From: Gorsachius magnificus
Taxonomy: Eukaryota > Chordata > Aves > Pelecaniformes > Ardeidae
Assembly (NCBI GenBank): GCA_034008185.1
Contig: CM067087.1
Coordinates: 41,930,590-41,994,589 of the forward strand
DNA length: 64,000 nt
Reading direction: 5' to 3'
The notes beneath the pieces are model-generated. The model was not told the DNA's origin, searched no databases, and worked only from the letters and a program-made list of their open reading frames with translations. Numbering within the stretch: position 1 is the first letter of the stretch; each line of letters begins with the position of its first letter. Both the position numbers and the translations under genes were made by a program. Shown piece by piece: positions 13,582 through 25,620 of this stretch.

Positions 13582-16316
13582 GGGATTCCATCCCCTTAGC
13601 CATTTCAGACAAATAAACCCCTCCACAATTACAGTGCCAAAGATATCAAAGATGTTAGGTTTACGACACTAACTGGCTTTGAGTGAGTCAGTTCTGTACC
13701 AATCTGCTGCAGGATCCACCCCATATTTTAAGCCAAGCAGAATTTTGCTGGTGGTGGCACAAGGACAGCCAATGCGATGCTCGGTGATTTTAAGTGTCAG
13801 CAATAAGGTCAGCAACACCACTGCTCCACATGCTGCCCCACGAAGCCACATAAGAGCATGACTGACCTTATCTAGTTAGAAAATGCTATGCTAGATGCTC
13901 AACAGGCTTTTATTAGTGACATTCAACTGTAATGAGGCCTGTAATCACATGGAAAAAGTAGGAGCAAAATGAAAATCCCAGTTGGAAAAAAACACCCACC
14001 AAAATAATTAAAAGCATCCAATTTGTGCCGAGTCCTGTGACATCTCTGGCTTTATCTCAGTCCTGCCTAAAGGATCAAGGTTGCAAAATTTCATTTGAAC
14101 CCCAGGAATTGACCTGCACTTTCCTGAGGTGCCTGAGCCATAACACCAGATTTAAAGCAGCAGCTTATAAATAAGGTGTCAGCGGGTTGGCACTACACTG
14201 AACTCAAGACATATAATTAGCAAACCCTTCACAAACAGTGTAACTAACGGCTAGCTTATAGATGCTGCGCACATCTCTGTGTCACTCAGCCTTTAGTGGG
14301 GCTGCCTGAAAATCTCCGCTGTGGCTGGCAATCGTATCCGACAAATGGTTTTTACTATGACTGCATTATCCCTTGGCTCCTGTGGTTGGGTTTCGCAAAG
14401 GACTAACACCCATCGGTGGCAGGACCGTCCATCAGGCTGCAGCTAATTTCATGGAGGACCACGGTAAATATCTGCCACGCTCTCCAGTTGGCCCTGAGGC
14501 ACTTGCATGATGGATCACTCGCCTTAACTCCTGAACAAATAAGGAACTTATTAGTATACAGGCAGAGCTGTACAGCAAGGTGGTATTTAAGAGTTATTTA
14601 TTCAGTGCCCAAGGTGTATGGCCAAATTACAAATACAAACATCTACCCCATCCAAAGGGATTGAGATCTTTGTATCTCCTGCGCTGGCAGAAGCGTGGGA
14701 GCAAGACGAGGAGGAAAAAAGGGATGAGGAGTGATAACACACCAGAATTACACATAATTAAACAGTTTTGTGATTTAATTCAAGATCCTCACTCTGTCTC
14801 CCATCCCCTCCACTATCCAACACACAAAATTTGCTGATGCAGATTTTATTGAGCTGTAAATTGAGGCTGGCTGGCCTGAGCAAGGGTGGCAGCTTAAATC
14901 AAGCTGGTGACCTTTCCCTCTTCAGGTTACTCAAACTCTGGGGCTAATCATTTTCCAACGCCCAGCCAAAAGTCACCTCAGATCGCACTTTTTTCCTTCT
15001 ATATTTTCCAATTGTATCTTCTAGTTCTCTGTATCAAACTCTACTTTGCCCATTTGCAAATGCAAAACCTTCACATCTGCCAAACGTCCATTTGTTTGGG
15101 GGCAGAGCTGTCACCTCAGAAATCATCCTCCCGGCACGCAGCTGAGTAAAAACAGCACAGTTTGGGGGGAACTTTTGTACGAGATCAGCAAATTCAACTG
15201 GCAGACGAAGCCCAGGCAAACGCTTTTCTAAAGATATGCCCAAGCTGCTGTCAGACAGTGGCTGCAGCCCGTAATCCCAGAGCTGCCTGGAAACGATGCA
15301 CATGAAGGGAGGAAAAAGCACCGATATTGCCAAAACTCAGCAACTGTCACTGTTAGAAAGGTATTATAGCACGAGGAAGAGCTAGTTTTTGCTTGTTTAT
15401 GACCAACTTCTTTACCTTAATGGGTTGTTACAGATTATGGATGGGGTTTTTAAGAAAGCCTCGCTCAAGAACAGAAAGCCTCCTTTTGTTCCTGCTCCTT
15501 TTTCCTCCTACATCTCCCTATGTATAATTCAAACACTAGGAAATAATGGAAAAGGCTAACAGTGATTGATTGTGGCGTGCAATGCAGTTGTGCATGCAAA
15601 GCAGGGCTTAGCACGAGCTGAACGCTGCTGCAAACGGGGAGCGCGCAAGGACAGATGACACAAAGATGTGTGCAAGAGTGCAAGCGATCTCCAGAAACAA
15701 AGCTGTGCCCTTAGAACATAAACCCCTGTGCACATGCATGTTCTTGATGTTATTACAATGTATTTTCTTCTCAATGATTCTCCTCTTAAAATGTTTTCAG
15801 AAGAACCCGAATATTAGCTTTTCATCCACGACACGGCAAAGCTAGGACCAGTGAGACTGAAGATAATAATTTCAGAGCTGAAATTCAGCAATTGCAGGTG
15901 TAATGAAGAGTTTTACAAAGGTGTATCTGGTGATGATTTTGTGCCGCCCCACCCTGCTACAGCAATGCTGTTTATGATTGTCTGGGTAATGATGCATGAA
16001 AATTTAATAAGGATCTCCAAACGGTCTGTCAGGTTTGTAGGCAGAACAAACTTTGCTGCCTTCACTGCTGCTCACAAGACCCTTCAGGCATTTATCTCTG
16101 CATCCATCAGCAGGTGACAACCTCCTACCAAGATGGATGGCTTTCTTCCAGAGGCCTGGAACAGATGTTCTCACTGCCTACACTGAATTTCCAGTGTGCT
16201 GTGTCTTCAAATGCTATCTCTGATATCTTTTTAATAAATAATTAAAAAAATAAGATGAATCCATGCTCATGTCTATCTACTCATGCAACATGTGCATCTG
16301 AAATAGAGGAAGAACT

Positions 16317-16400
16317 CTATGGTACTGACAGCAACCATCTCAAGAGATGGTGCGCATCAACTGAATCTAAAGGTTTTCAAATGAAATCTAACAAAAAACT
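16317..16400 (+). repeat. 84-bp dispersed repeat, copy A
   Basis: Shares about 80% identity by eye over its full length with 19489..19571. Shared blocks in order: tactgacagc, catctcaag, atg.tgc, tcaactg, ttttcaaatgaaat, taaca. Family not recognised. See the paired copy. Confidence 0.75.
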
Positions 16401-19400
16401 TATGCAAAATAAACCTCAAATAGAGATTTTAGTTCTCCAGAGTTTATATACTTTTCAAGTCTTTCATTAGGCCAAAGATACAAACAGGAAAGACGGCAAT
16501 CAGGTGGTGATAATGCAGGATCACTGAAAAACCCCTTTAAAAGCCCTCTTGCAACGTGGAGGAGCAACCCTTCCCAAATGTGGCATTCACACAGTAAGAC
16601 CGAAAATAGTTACAAGTGCTTGAGTAAGAACAGAACACTTCACGTGATTAATAAAAAAATCCCCAACTTACTGACCCAGCCCTGTAGAGTCACCATTGCA
16701 CTTATGCTGCAGATGTTTCACCAAATATATAAAAATACATTTTTTTGGTTTTACCAAAACATAAATATATTTACCAAGTACCCTGAACCAAGTATTGTTA
16801 GCGTTTATGTCGGTTCTGAAAAATCGACTGCTAGCTGACAAATTTAAACAGATAAATACCTACTTCAGAAATTGATGAGGAAGTGAAGAGTATTTCACAG
16901 GCAAGTAGGCACCTGTCAAAGTGCTATTTCTGCTCTGAGCTTCTGCTGAAAGGTTGTAATTATATGAATAATAAAGATTTATTTGAATGGAGGAAAAGCA
17001 TAAAGCATGCTTGGGCTGGCTTAAATACATGTATGCTGTTTACAAACATTGCCAGTATTCTAGAAAGCTGGAAGACCACAACGTAGGAAATTAGAGTGCT
17101 GCATGGTTTGCATTGAAGCTACACCCTGAAATGTAACTTAAATGGTTTTATGTGTACACCTACAGAGACCCTTAGGCCAGCGTTCAGCTCCCAGCTAGAG
17201 TTGTCTACCTGTATTTTACTTGTGAGCAAAGGCTAATTCACAGCCAACGGAAAAGAGTGGGCACGTTTAGGATGTGACTCTTACATACTAAATTAGATGC
17301 TTAAAATAAACCCATGAATCACACTAGAAATGCTGGATTCTTTCTAATGACTACTGAAGAGCTCTAGAAAAGTTGTCCAGAACTGGATGTCTATAATGCA
17401 GATATTGAAAGGGAAAAGAGAAAAATTCTACCCTTGGTGACTGCCCTGTGATTTCTGCTGTAGGTACTGGTCCTCTGCAGAAAAACAGAGCACCGGTTCA
17501 TGGTGACCAAGTTTCACACGTAGCTTTAACATGTAAAATAAATTAAATATGCCAAAGAAAGCACCGGGTGTAAGGCAGAGATTAAATAAATTCAGTAGTA
17601 ATCATCTGGCTATAAAGAGTAAAACTTCCTACTGTAATATGTGGAAAAAGCACAATGCCGAGTTCTCACTGCAACCGAAGACCCAGAGACGGGAGTTGGT
17701 TTAGATCATGTTCTTGAGATCAAATACCTAAAAATCACTTAAAAACCGAACCTGAACTGAAGAAAAAGCCACCACCTGCGGTGGCCTGCAAGCCACTCTG
17801 GTTTTCTCCTTGTCAGAAGGAAGCCTCTGGCACAGCAATAAACATTGCCCCGACACATTCGAACACTGTTAGTTACACGTCTGCTCTGTCAACGTGTTTG
17901 CAGCACATCAGAAAATAAATTTACTGGATTGCTACGCGCCTGTCAGGGGTGCTCACCACAGTACACAGAAAGCCTACCAGCAACATCCCTCGAGACACTA
18001 GAAATGCGTCGTTTGCTATGACCATCCTTTGCCTGTACATGCTTTTTCTTCAGAAAAAGACATAATTCCTGGCTCTTCTCTTCCTTGCAGCTTCTTTACA
18101 GCTCTCCCGGTTTTGTTCTTGCATAGTCTGTGCAACCCATTGCCTTTGCGAGTGTTGTTTGTATCGTGTTTAGTGCACAACTTTCTTCCTGCTCTTTAAA
18201 TCCCTCCTAAAAACTTACATAAAGCTTTCCAACCATTTTTTAGGCTCAGGCCATTTCATATTTGGCAGTGTTACATGTTCTTGCAAGATATTATTACTGT
18301 ATAATTGCTCTTCCCAATGCTGTCAGCAGAGCATGCCCATACCCTACCTTACTGGTAATGGCTGTAGCCAAGACTGGAAGAGAAAAATTCCTGAGGCTCC
18401 TTGTCAGGACAAGGATTTAAACACCTGATGAGTCACCACTATTGAAAGTGCATTCCTGTATTTCCCCAAAGACCAAGCCCTCTGTGAAAAGGACCAGTCA
18501 AACACATGCCAAAAGCATGGTCCAAGCATGTGTGTGCATTATAATACGATACTTTTTTTTTTATTTTAAAGAAGATGGACATAACAAACCCAACAGATTT
18601 CTTTCTGCATTTCTGATGGGTTATTGCTGTGCACAATCCACCATGAGATAAACATCACAGCAAAGATAACTTACTTTGTCTTCACTGCAATGTAACATAA
18701 TGATGACTTTAACTGATAACGCTCTTTGCAGTGGGGAAAAAAGGATTTTCCCCAGTAAGGTATTTATTAGCCCAAATTATAGGATATATTTCTGGTGCAA
18801 TTTTACCACTTTAATTTTCTCATTTTCTCCTTGTAGTCACTTTCTCTGGGAGAAAACACCTGCCTGTGCTGCCCGAAAGGGAGCACTGTAATTGAAAAAG
18901 GGGCAGCGTCAGCCCCTTGATGATTAAAGTTAACCTTTTCCCAGCACAACCACACCAGCATGGATGTTTATGTGGAGGAGATGGATTTGCCAACCTCTTG
19001 GGCTGAAGTTTAATCTTGGATATTTTTGCTTTTCTGTACTTTTGCCAGAAACAGCAAATGCTCACAGGACTGGATCTATGCTGCAGTTGGAATGAAGGTC
19101 TGCGCCTTGGGTTTAAGCTCGGAGACGGTTTTCGGAGCTGCCGCTATGAGAGAAGCCAGACCCAGTCTCCTGCGAAGCACAGAAATACAGGCTGAATATG
19201 AGGAGTTGATTTAATTCCTTATCAATTCATTATATACTAAATCATGCCAGGAGCGAGGAGTGGAGGACAACCTGCTTTGAAGGACCATCTGATGCCCAGG
19301 GAGAGCACAGCACCTGAGCATGGTTGGGGAAGGCAGAACCCCCATCTCATCCAGAGACAACGTGCAGTATGTTCTGATGCTAATGGCCACATTTTATCTC

Positions 19401-19488
19401 AGCAGAAAAAAAATGTTGTTGCTAAAATCAGAGTATTCAGGCAATTTGGGACACGGAGTGTTAGCATAAAAACTTGCTTTAAGAAACG

Positions 19489-19571
19489 CTATAGTACTGA
19501 CAGCGAGCATCTCAAGCAATGATGCACGTCAACTGTACCTAGAACTTTTCAAATGAAATTTAACACAAACT
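19489..19571 (+). repeat. 84-bp dispersed repeat, copy B
   Basis: Partner of 16317..16400 in the same orientation, about 3.1 kb away. The match fades quickly on both sides, so either only a short piece was duplicated or both are fragments of one interspersed family that I cannot name. Confidence 0.75.
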
Positions 19572-21719
19572 GCAGCCGTAGGGAGACACACGCAGGGTCT
19601 GGCCAGGCATGAGATTTGGTCCCCCCCTGGGAGGAGGCATGGAGGAGCAGCCACCCGCTTTCCTTGCAGGTAGCTCCAGGAAACACTGGGCACCCTGGAA
19701 AATATTAGCTAAGAAAACATGCTTGGGGCTGACATCTGGCTCTGGATGCAGTGCCTAAATATCATATCTTTCGTGACTTCTTCATGGCAGGGCAAAATGA
19801 AATTCATCTTTTTTGTCGCACAATAATGAAACTCAATTTCTACAGGACTCTGGGGGAGAGGGGCCATCCATTAAATAAAAACCTATTGACTACAGTACAA
19901 AACCACCACCAGAATCTCCTGTCAGGCTTTAGCTACCTGGTACACCAGGGTTAAATGCCAAAGTACCTTGAAATATCCTAAATTTGTATTTGTATAGAGT
20001 AGTCACTGACCACCTCACATGTTTAGAGATGCTATAAATCGACTGAATAGGATTAACATCCAATAAAACTTCAGTGGGAAAAAAAATTCTTGCACAAAAT
20101 TAACCCAGCCTTAGCTAGTCAAGAATGCCACTTTTTAAACTAAGGGATTTAAAGATTATGAGAGGATTTGTACCCATCTGTCACTTTTGGCCTGCTTTCA
20201 TTTTATCAAGCTTCCTTAGTCAAACTTCACTAAAAATCTTGTCAACATTTGACTATTTTTAGATGAACTCATTTTATTTAGTAGCTCTGATATACTGATT
20301 TCCTAAAGGGAAAGATTCACAAAAGGAGGCATTAGAATGTTGAGTCCATTGAAGCTGCATGTTATTAATATTGCATGCAGCTAGAAAGGCCAAATTAACA
20401 TGCAAAACTGTACCAGAAACCCAAGCCATTTTAGTGCAGTTCTGTTTTATTCTGGCAAAATGATGCAGCTGAATCCCACCCACTTTGTGAGACATCCTTG
20501 GCACAGGGAGAGTTAGGTGGGGGTGAGCACTCTCTGAACCCTCAGAAAACGGCCCTTCCAAGAGGGATGGGAAAGGTTTCCTGAATGGAAAAGCTCTGCT
20601 CCCTTGCTGTGGAAGTGCTCCCCTACATGCAGCACCCTGCTACAGTCAGCTACTGACCCCTTGTATCACATACCTTAAACATTTAACTTTCTAGTTTCGC
20701 TGGCTGACACGCAGCAGAACTCCAGCTGCTCATGATTACAGAAATTAAACCCTTGACAGTGCTCTCCAGGATGAGTTTTGTTGATGTCTCACGTAGTCCC
20801 CTGCCAGACAAAGTTGTATTTTCCCCTTACATCACAATTGCTTTTATTTTCACCATTTTGATTTTTAAAGATTGCTTTCTTCATTTTATATGTACCGCCA
20901 GCAGCTTGATCTTCTCATTAAATTGACTTTGGTATGGAAAAACACTAATAAAAGAAAAATGTCACCAACACAACTGCTGGAGCTCTGAATAGCTGGGGAG
21001 CTTGGGATCACAAACAGCTGCTGCAATTATATTTAACTGCCCATTTTCTGTGCTTTGCTCACAATCAGATCTTACTTCAAGAGCAGGTAGCACCATTTCT
21101 GCTTTTGTAGTAAACAAGTGACATGATTAGAATGACGAGCGGGCTCCATCTCCGTGTTTTAATCTCTAGAGGTGTCTCTACCTGACTGGGAAGCTGAAAT
21201 TCTTTATTTTTATTTACAGCACACTGTGCTCTCCCTCCATTCTGAATGTGTGTATATGCTGGGACTTTTCTAAACTAGTTATTTATGTAGCTTCTCATTT
21301 CCACATGATTGTTTTATTCCATGATATAAATCCCCAAATGTGTGCTCAAGCAGTTTTAATCTTTATTTTCTCTGTACAAACACTCAGTTTTCAATAAAGG
21401 AAAATGCTTGCTTTCTCTTCTGACAGGAGTCAGCAATTTCCTCCACTGCATTTTTTCCTTCCTAACAAACTTCTATCAATCAAAATGACTGGGGAGATGA
21501 AGTGACCAAGCCAGGGAAAAAGATTTACATGACTCATTGGACTGGCAAATTCTGCGTTAAAAAACACAAATAGAAGCAACAGAAAGCAACAACTTTCAAA
21601 GCTTATTTTTTATGCATCATTAAAATCAGGCCATATGTGATTAAACAAATATCCCGTGCCCTCATTTTAACTCTGCTGTCCTTTGAGAATTCATATGACT
21701 CCTTAAGTATGTGACCTGT

Positions 21720-21824
21720 AGTCTGCAAATGGCACTGGATGGGGCCTTAAGAGAATCAGGCTTATTTATTGGGTGAGCGTGTGAATATAATTGATAAGTA
21801 ATACAGCATTGTAATTACTTGAAG
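21720..21824 (+). repeat. Decayed tandem duplication, unit 1
   Basis: Shares ordered blocks with the unit just downstream: agtctgcaaatggca, cttaagagaatc, attgggtgag, ttgataagta and attacttgaag. The spacing has drifted through insertions and deletions. Confidence 0.65.
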
Positions 21825-21863
21825 TTGCTAAAGCTCACAGCCCTGTAAGTACCCAGAACGTGC

Positions 21864-21997
21864 AGTCTGCAAATGGCATTTTAAGTTGCTCAAGCGCCTT
21901 CGAGATCAAAGTAGCTTAAGAGAATCGTATTGAGTGGGAGTCTGAGTAGGAGTCTGAACAAAGTTGGTAAGTAGTCTGAGCATTTTAAGTACTCCAG
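21864..21997 (+). repeat. Decayed tandem duplication, unit 2
   Basis: Second unit: agtctgcaaatggca, cttaagagaatc, attgagtggg, ttggtaagta and ttaagtactccag occur in the same order as in unit 1. It carries an extra stretch of about 30 bp between the first two blocks. Confidence 0.65.
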
Positions 21998-23368
21998 GGC
22001 ACTGCAGCACGAGTACAAAATAACACCAACTTGTCAGTGCTTGGTTTTCCAGAGCTGGGCTAGTGATGAGAAACTCAGAAGATGGCGATTTTAGCAGAGT
22101 GCCATCTAACCAGGTCCAACCAAAACAGTGATCTGCTCGGGATGGTGTCGGGCAAACACCATCTAAAAGGGATGAAAAACCCATTTACAAGGTCTAGGCT
22201 TCTGCCTGAAACAGCTGGAAGGAAAACCTGGAGCTGAGCTCAGAATGGTTCCCCACGGGCACCACAGTGCCAGGTACGGCCAGAGGAGTAACAGAACAAG
22301 AAAGTGCCACCAGGGATTAAAAAAAAATCCAGAATGAGGATGTACTAAATATAAACTCTCTTTTTGTACTACAAGGCTGCCCGAGACTGGTTGGTAGGGC
22401 TGCGAATGAAGGGAGGTGGTGTGTTGCAGGTCTCAGCCATGAGTGGCTAACATGGAGAAACAGAGAGCAGTGCCTTCCTGATAAAGCTAAGAAATGAAGG
22501 AATGAAGGATGCTGAGAGATGAGCTGTTGGGAGCGCACTGAGCCAGGCACGCACACACCTGGAGTGGAAACACGTGGCTCATCTGTACAGATGTCCGTAC
22601 ACACTGCCAGTCCACTCGCTGCCATGAACACTAATTCAGCAGTAAAACAATGAACTGTTCTTTTTGTCTGATTCTTTCTTTGCAAGGTATCTAAACACTA
22701 AGAAACTTAGTAAGATTCAAGGGAGTAGACATATAGCAGATATTGGTGGCTATTTTGGAAGATCAGTGAAAAATATCAACAGCATCTCTTTTTCTCTCTG
22801 TAACTGTAAAGAAGGCCATGCATCAGGTCAACTCTGTGAAGGATCCGAAAGCTGGAAGATGTTTCTAACTACTTTAAAACAAAATGCTAGTAAAAAGTTT
22901 TAGCTGTAACTAAGAAAACCTCCAAATTATTAAGAAGTAAGTATCAAAACTGAAAACCCCTGTCACTGCACTGTTACAATGCCTACAACACACCACGCAT
23001 TATCTGGTAAGTGAGCCCTCAAAAGAAGTCAGCAGTGAAGGAGAAACCAGCAGAAACCAGGTGGCACCACTTGCAGAGACAATAACGAGGCACGGCTAGA
23101 TCAATCAACATCAGTGCATTACAAAGGACAAAGAGCTGTTAGAAAAGTTACTGTCCTTTCAGCTAGTTAGTATTCAATCACTGAGGTGGAAAATTTTCTA
23201 TCTCAACTTCATTTTAGGAGAAAGAAATGTTTCACTGAGTCACTTCATACTTTTGAGAACAAAATTCAATTTGCCAGCACAAGCACTAATATTTGGGAGA
23301 AAGACTGAATGTCAGCATTTTATTTTTTTTTTCAGTAAAATGTAACTTAGAAAAAACCACAAATATAC

Positions 23369-23543
23369 CTGCTTCATCATAGGATACAGTCAATTTTTCC
23401 AGCATTTCTCGATCAATTGATAAAATCTGCTGTTCCAGGATGGTTTGGTAAGACAGCACGCTGTTCTCCTTGTCCTTCTCATAGTCTTGAAGATGTTGCT
23501 TTAGGACTTCAGGCAGGCGGGACTTCACATATTCTGCTGCCGA
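23369..23543 (-). CDS. PPM1L: PPM1L coding exon 2 (PP2C-type Ser/Thr phosphatase)
   Basis: Internal coding exon of PPM1L. On the minus strand it opens after a pyrimidine-rich acceptor (ttttctacatag) and ends ...GATGAAGCAG before a gtatat donor. Its 175 bp encode 58 full codons plus the first base of a glycine codon (start phase 0, end phase 1). Recognisable peptide runs are SAAEYVKSRLPEVLKQHL, SYQTILEQQILSIDREML and EKLTVSYDEA, which I recognise as human PPM1L from about residue 134 to 191. Family knowledge: PPM1L is a roughly 360-residue, metal-dependent phosphatase anchored in the ER membrane, reported to act on TAK1, ASK1 and the ceramide transporter CERT. This exon follows the DGHGG metal-binding segment, which is in the preceding exon outside the window. 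No frameshift or stop is present, so the gene looks intact here. Ser replaces the mammalian Thr at the first codon and Val replaces Ala in RLPEVL, judged from memory of the human protein. The open frame runs on into intron 2, but the split-codon match to the next exon fixes the end at 23369. Confidence 0.96.
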
Positions 23544-23614
23544 CTATGTAGAAAAGAGGCAAAAGTTTAATTAATACATTTTCTTTTGAAAAGCTTAATG
23601 CATATCCATAGCAA

Positions 23615-23630
23615 TTTTTTTTTTTTTTTT
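23615..23630. repeat. T homopolymer (16 nt)
   Basis: A run of 16 T on the plus strand, about 70 bp upstream of exon 2 in the gene's direction. On the transcribed strand it is an A-run, so it does not strengthen the polypyrimidine tract of the acceptor. Confidence 0.9.
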
Positions 23631-24534
23631 AAATTTAAGGCATTCTCAAATGTAACTCCTCACAATGAAACACTTTTAATGCTACATGGTGCAAAATCCA
23701 CAGGTCATTTCTCTGCCAAAATGACCCCTACCTGCCCCAAACTTCCAGGGAGTCAGGGGTATAACGGACCAAATTCCCCTGAGCTGAGGTATAACTCACT
23801 CTTCAGCAGGGAGTTTATGGCAGTCCAGAAGGAGTAACCCATGCTGGACTAGACATATACACACCACAATAGCTCAACTTCATCGTTAGCATATTTTGAA
23901 ACTATAATTATGAAATATAATGTCTTTGTCCTAAATGTTAAAGTACAAAGTGACACAGTGGAATTGCTTCATCTGCTACTGATACACAATCAGGCTCAGA
24001 TAGGGAGACAGAAGCGAACATTTAGCAGCATTAAAAAATTACATATATATATGCATACATCCACACACAGAAAATTCTTTTAAATTTTTTTCTCTGACTG
24101 CTCAAGGCCATAAGGAAACAGAAATTAACACAAGGTGGCATGGTTGTACCAATGTTATGGAGCCTTGTGCAAAAACGTAAATGGTAGTAAATACTAAGAT
24201 CATTTGCCTCCAGAGAGGTGTTGGTCCCCCCCAGGACCCCTGCTGCCACTGGAACAGCTCTCTCCCTCAGGCCTTGAGCTCGGACACCTTGGTGAGATCC
24301 AAACACAAACCAGCTTTCTGGTTTTTAAGCATTAGCATCCCTCTCCTGCAAGTATTACACTCCCACTATAAGAGGGAATAGAAAGTCCCTCTTTCTGGCA
24401 TGGGTTTGGGTTTTTTTTTTGCTTTCCACCTATGATACAAATGTAATGGGAAAAGGAGGATGTAGCAAAGGCTGCTGCCCAGTGCTCCAGCTTTCCTGCC
24501 AGCCTCAAGACAAAAGAGAAAAATAAATTATAAC

Positions 24535-24590
24535 AAGGTCATAGTATTTTAGACCTGGAACTGACCAGAAGTTACCTCTACTCAGCAACA
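24535..24590. repeat. Possible CR1-type LINE scrap
   Basis: The phrase tcatagtattttagacctgg followed by gaccagaagttacctctac resembles the tcatag-attt-gac-tgga-gggacc segment that begins many inverted CR1 copies in birds. Short and diverged; it could be coincidence. Confidence 0.35.
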
Positions 24591-25603
24591 GGCTATGCCT
24601 GGGTTTATATTTAGTTTTCCAAAGTCAATTGCCGATTAAATTGCAACCTTAAAATATCACTGAAGTTGTGTTCAATTTTTCTTCAAGCTAAGCCACGTGA
24701 GATGAATGAAATTATTCTAGGAAAACTAAACAAACTCTCCACATGAGTACAGCATATTTAATGTCACATTTTAAGAGTGATTTTCTTCCAAGGGAAGGCC
24801 AAAAGATACACTGTATACTAATTATTTTAGTTCAAGTTCAGGCATTTGTGTTTAATGTTTCCTTTGAGAAGAGGTTTTACTCTGCAGAGGGGTATTTTTG
24901 TGCTCTCCCTAACAAAGCAATTCTAAAGAGCAGAAAACAAAATTAGAATTTATACATATTCATTTTCTGAAATATGTCTTGCGCCAGCTGAGTGAGTATT
25001 TGTATACTACTGGCTGTAAACAGATAAGAAAAAATACCCATCCTGTCCCAAAGATCTTGCAGCCCAAGTAGAAGTCAAGAGGCAGACGGGTGTGAGCAGA
25101 TGGGAAGCCCATCGGGGCCATCGGCCGTGGTCGGCACGATGGACATCTGTGGCGAGCCACGTGCAGCCCAATCACCACGTTCTTCCACAGGTGTCGAGGC
25201 CGAGGATTACACCGACTTCCAAGTGTGATCTCACAGGTGGGGATGTTTCCCCCTTGGTGAGATGCAAACCCCAACACTCTTGCTTAGCCCACTGTCTTTC
25301 ACATTAGGTCTGGGTGTCATTCAAGATTTAAACTGTAAAGCAATGATGGAACCAATACAAACTCCTTTTCTAGCAAGAAAGGTGACCAGCTCCATCTGAG
25401 TAATTACATCCCTAGCTGCACTGCAGCAATGAAACAGATAGTACTATATTCTATTCACTACAAAAGTAATTTTATCTTGGTTTTAAAAAGCCACTTCCAG
25501 TACCTGGAATATCAAAAAAGAAAAAGTGTGAGGGTGTGAGTGCATGAGTTTATGCACGTGCTTGGTATTAAAGAAACCAAGAGGCTACTGCATGAACAAA
25601 ACC

Positions 25604-25620
25604 AAAAAAAAAAAAAAAAA
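25604..25620. repeat. A homopolymer (17 nt)
   Basis: Run of 17 A directly followed by TTTCTT; no retroposed body recognised next to it. Confidence 0.9.

Larger units (their letters stand above)
4452..23368 (-). other. PPM1L: PPM1L intron 2 (complete, 18.9 kb)
   Basis: Complete intron between the two recognised exons, phase 1, with gt donor at 23368-23367 and ag acceptor at 4453-4452. The stretch 4.5-7.9 kb is plain AT-rich intron with nothing recognised. From 7.88 to about 9.1 kb the plus strand is strongly pyrimidine-rich. 9.1-13.5 kb holds nothing recognised except a palindromic GATA motif at 10.8 kb. An A-run lies at 13.55 kb. 13.6-16.3 kb is unremarkable. An 84-bp element occurs at 16.3 kb and again at 19.5 kb. 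20-21.7 kb is AT-rich without identified content. A decayed tandem duplication lies at 21.72-22.00 kb, followed by unremarkable sequence to the exon. No nested exon or RNA gene was recognised. Confidence 0.85.
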
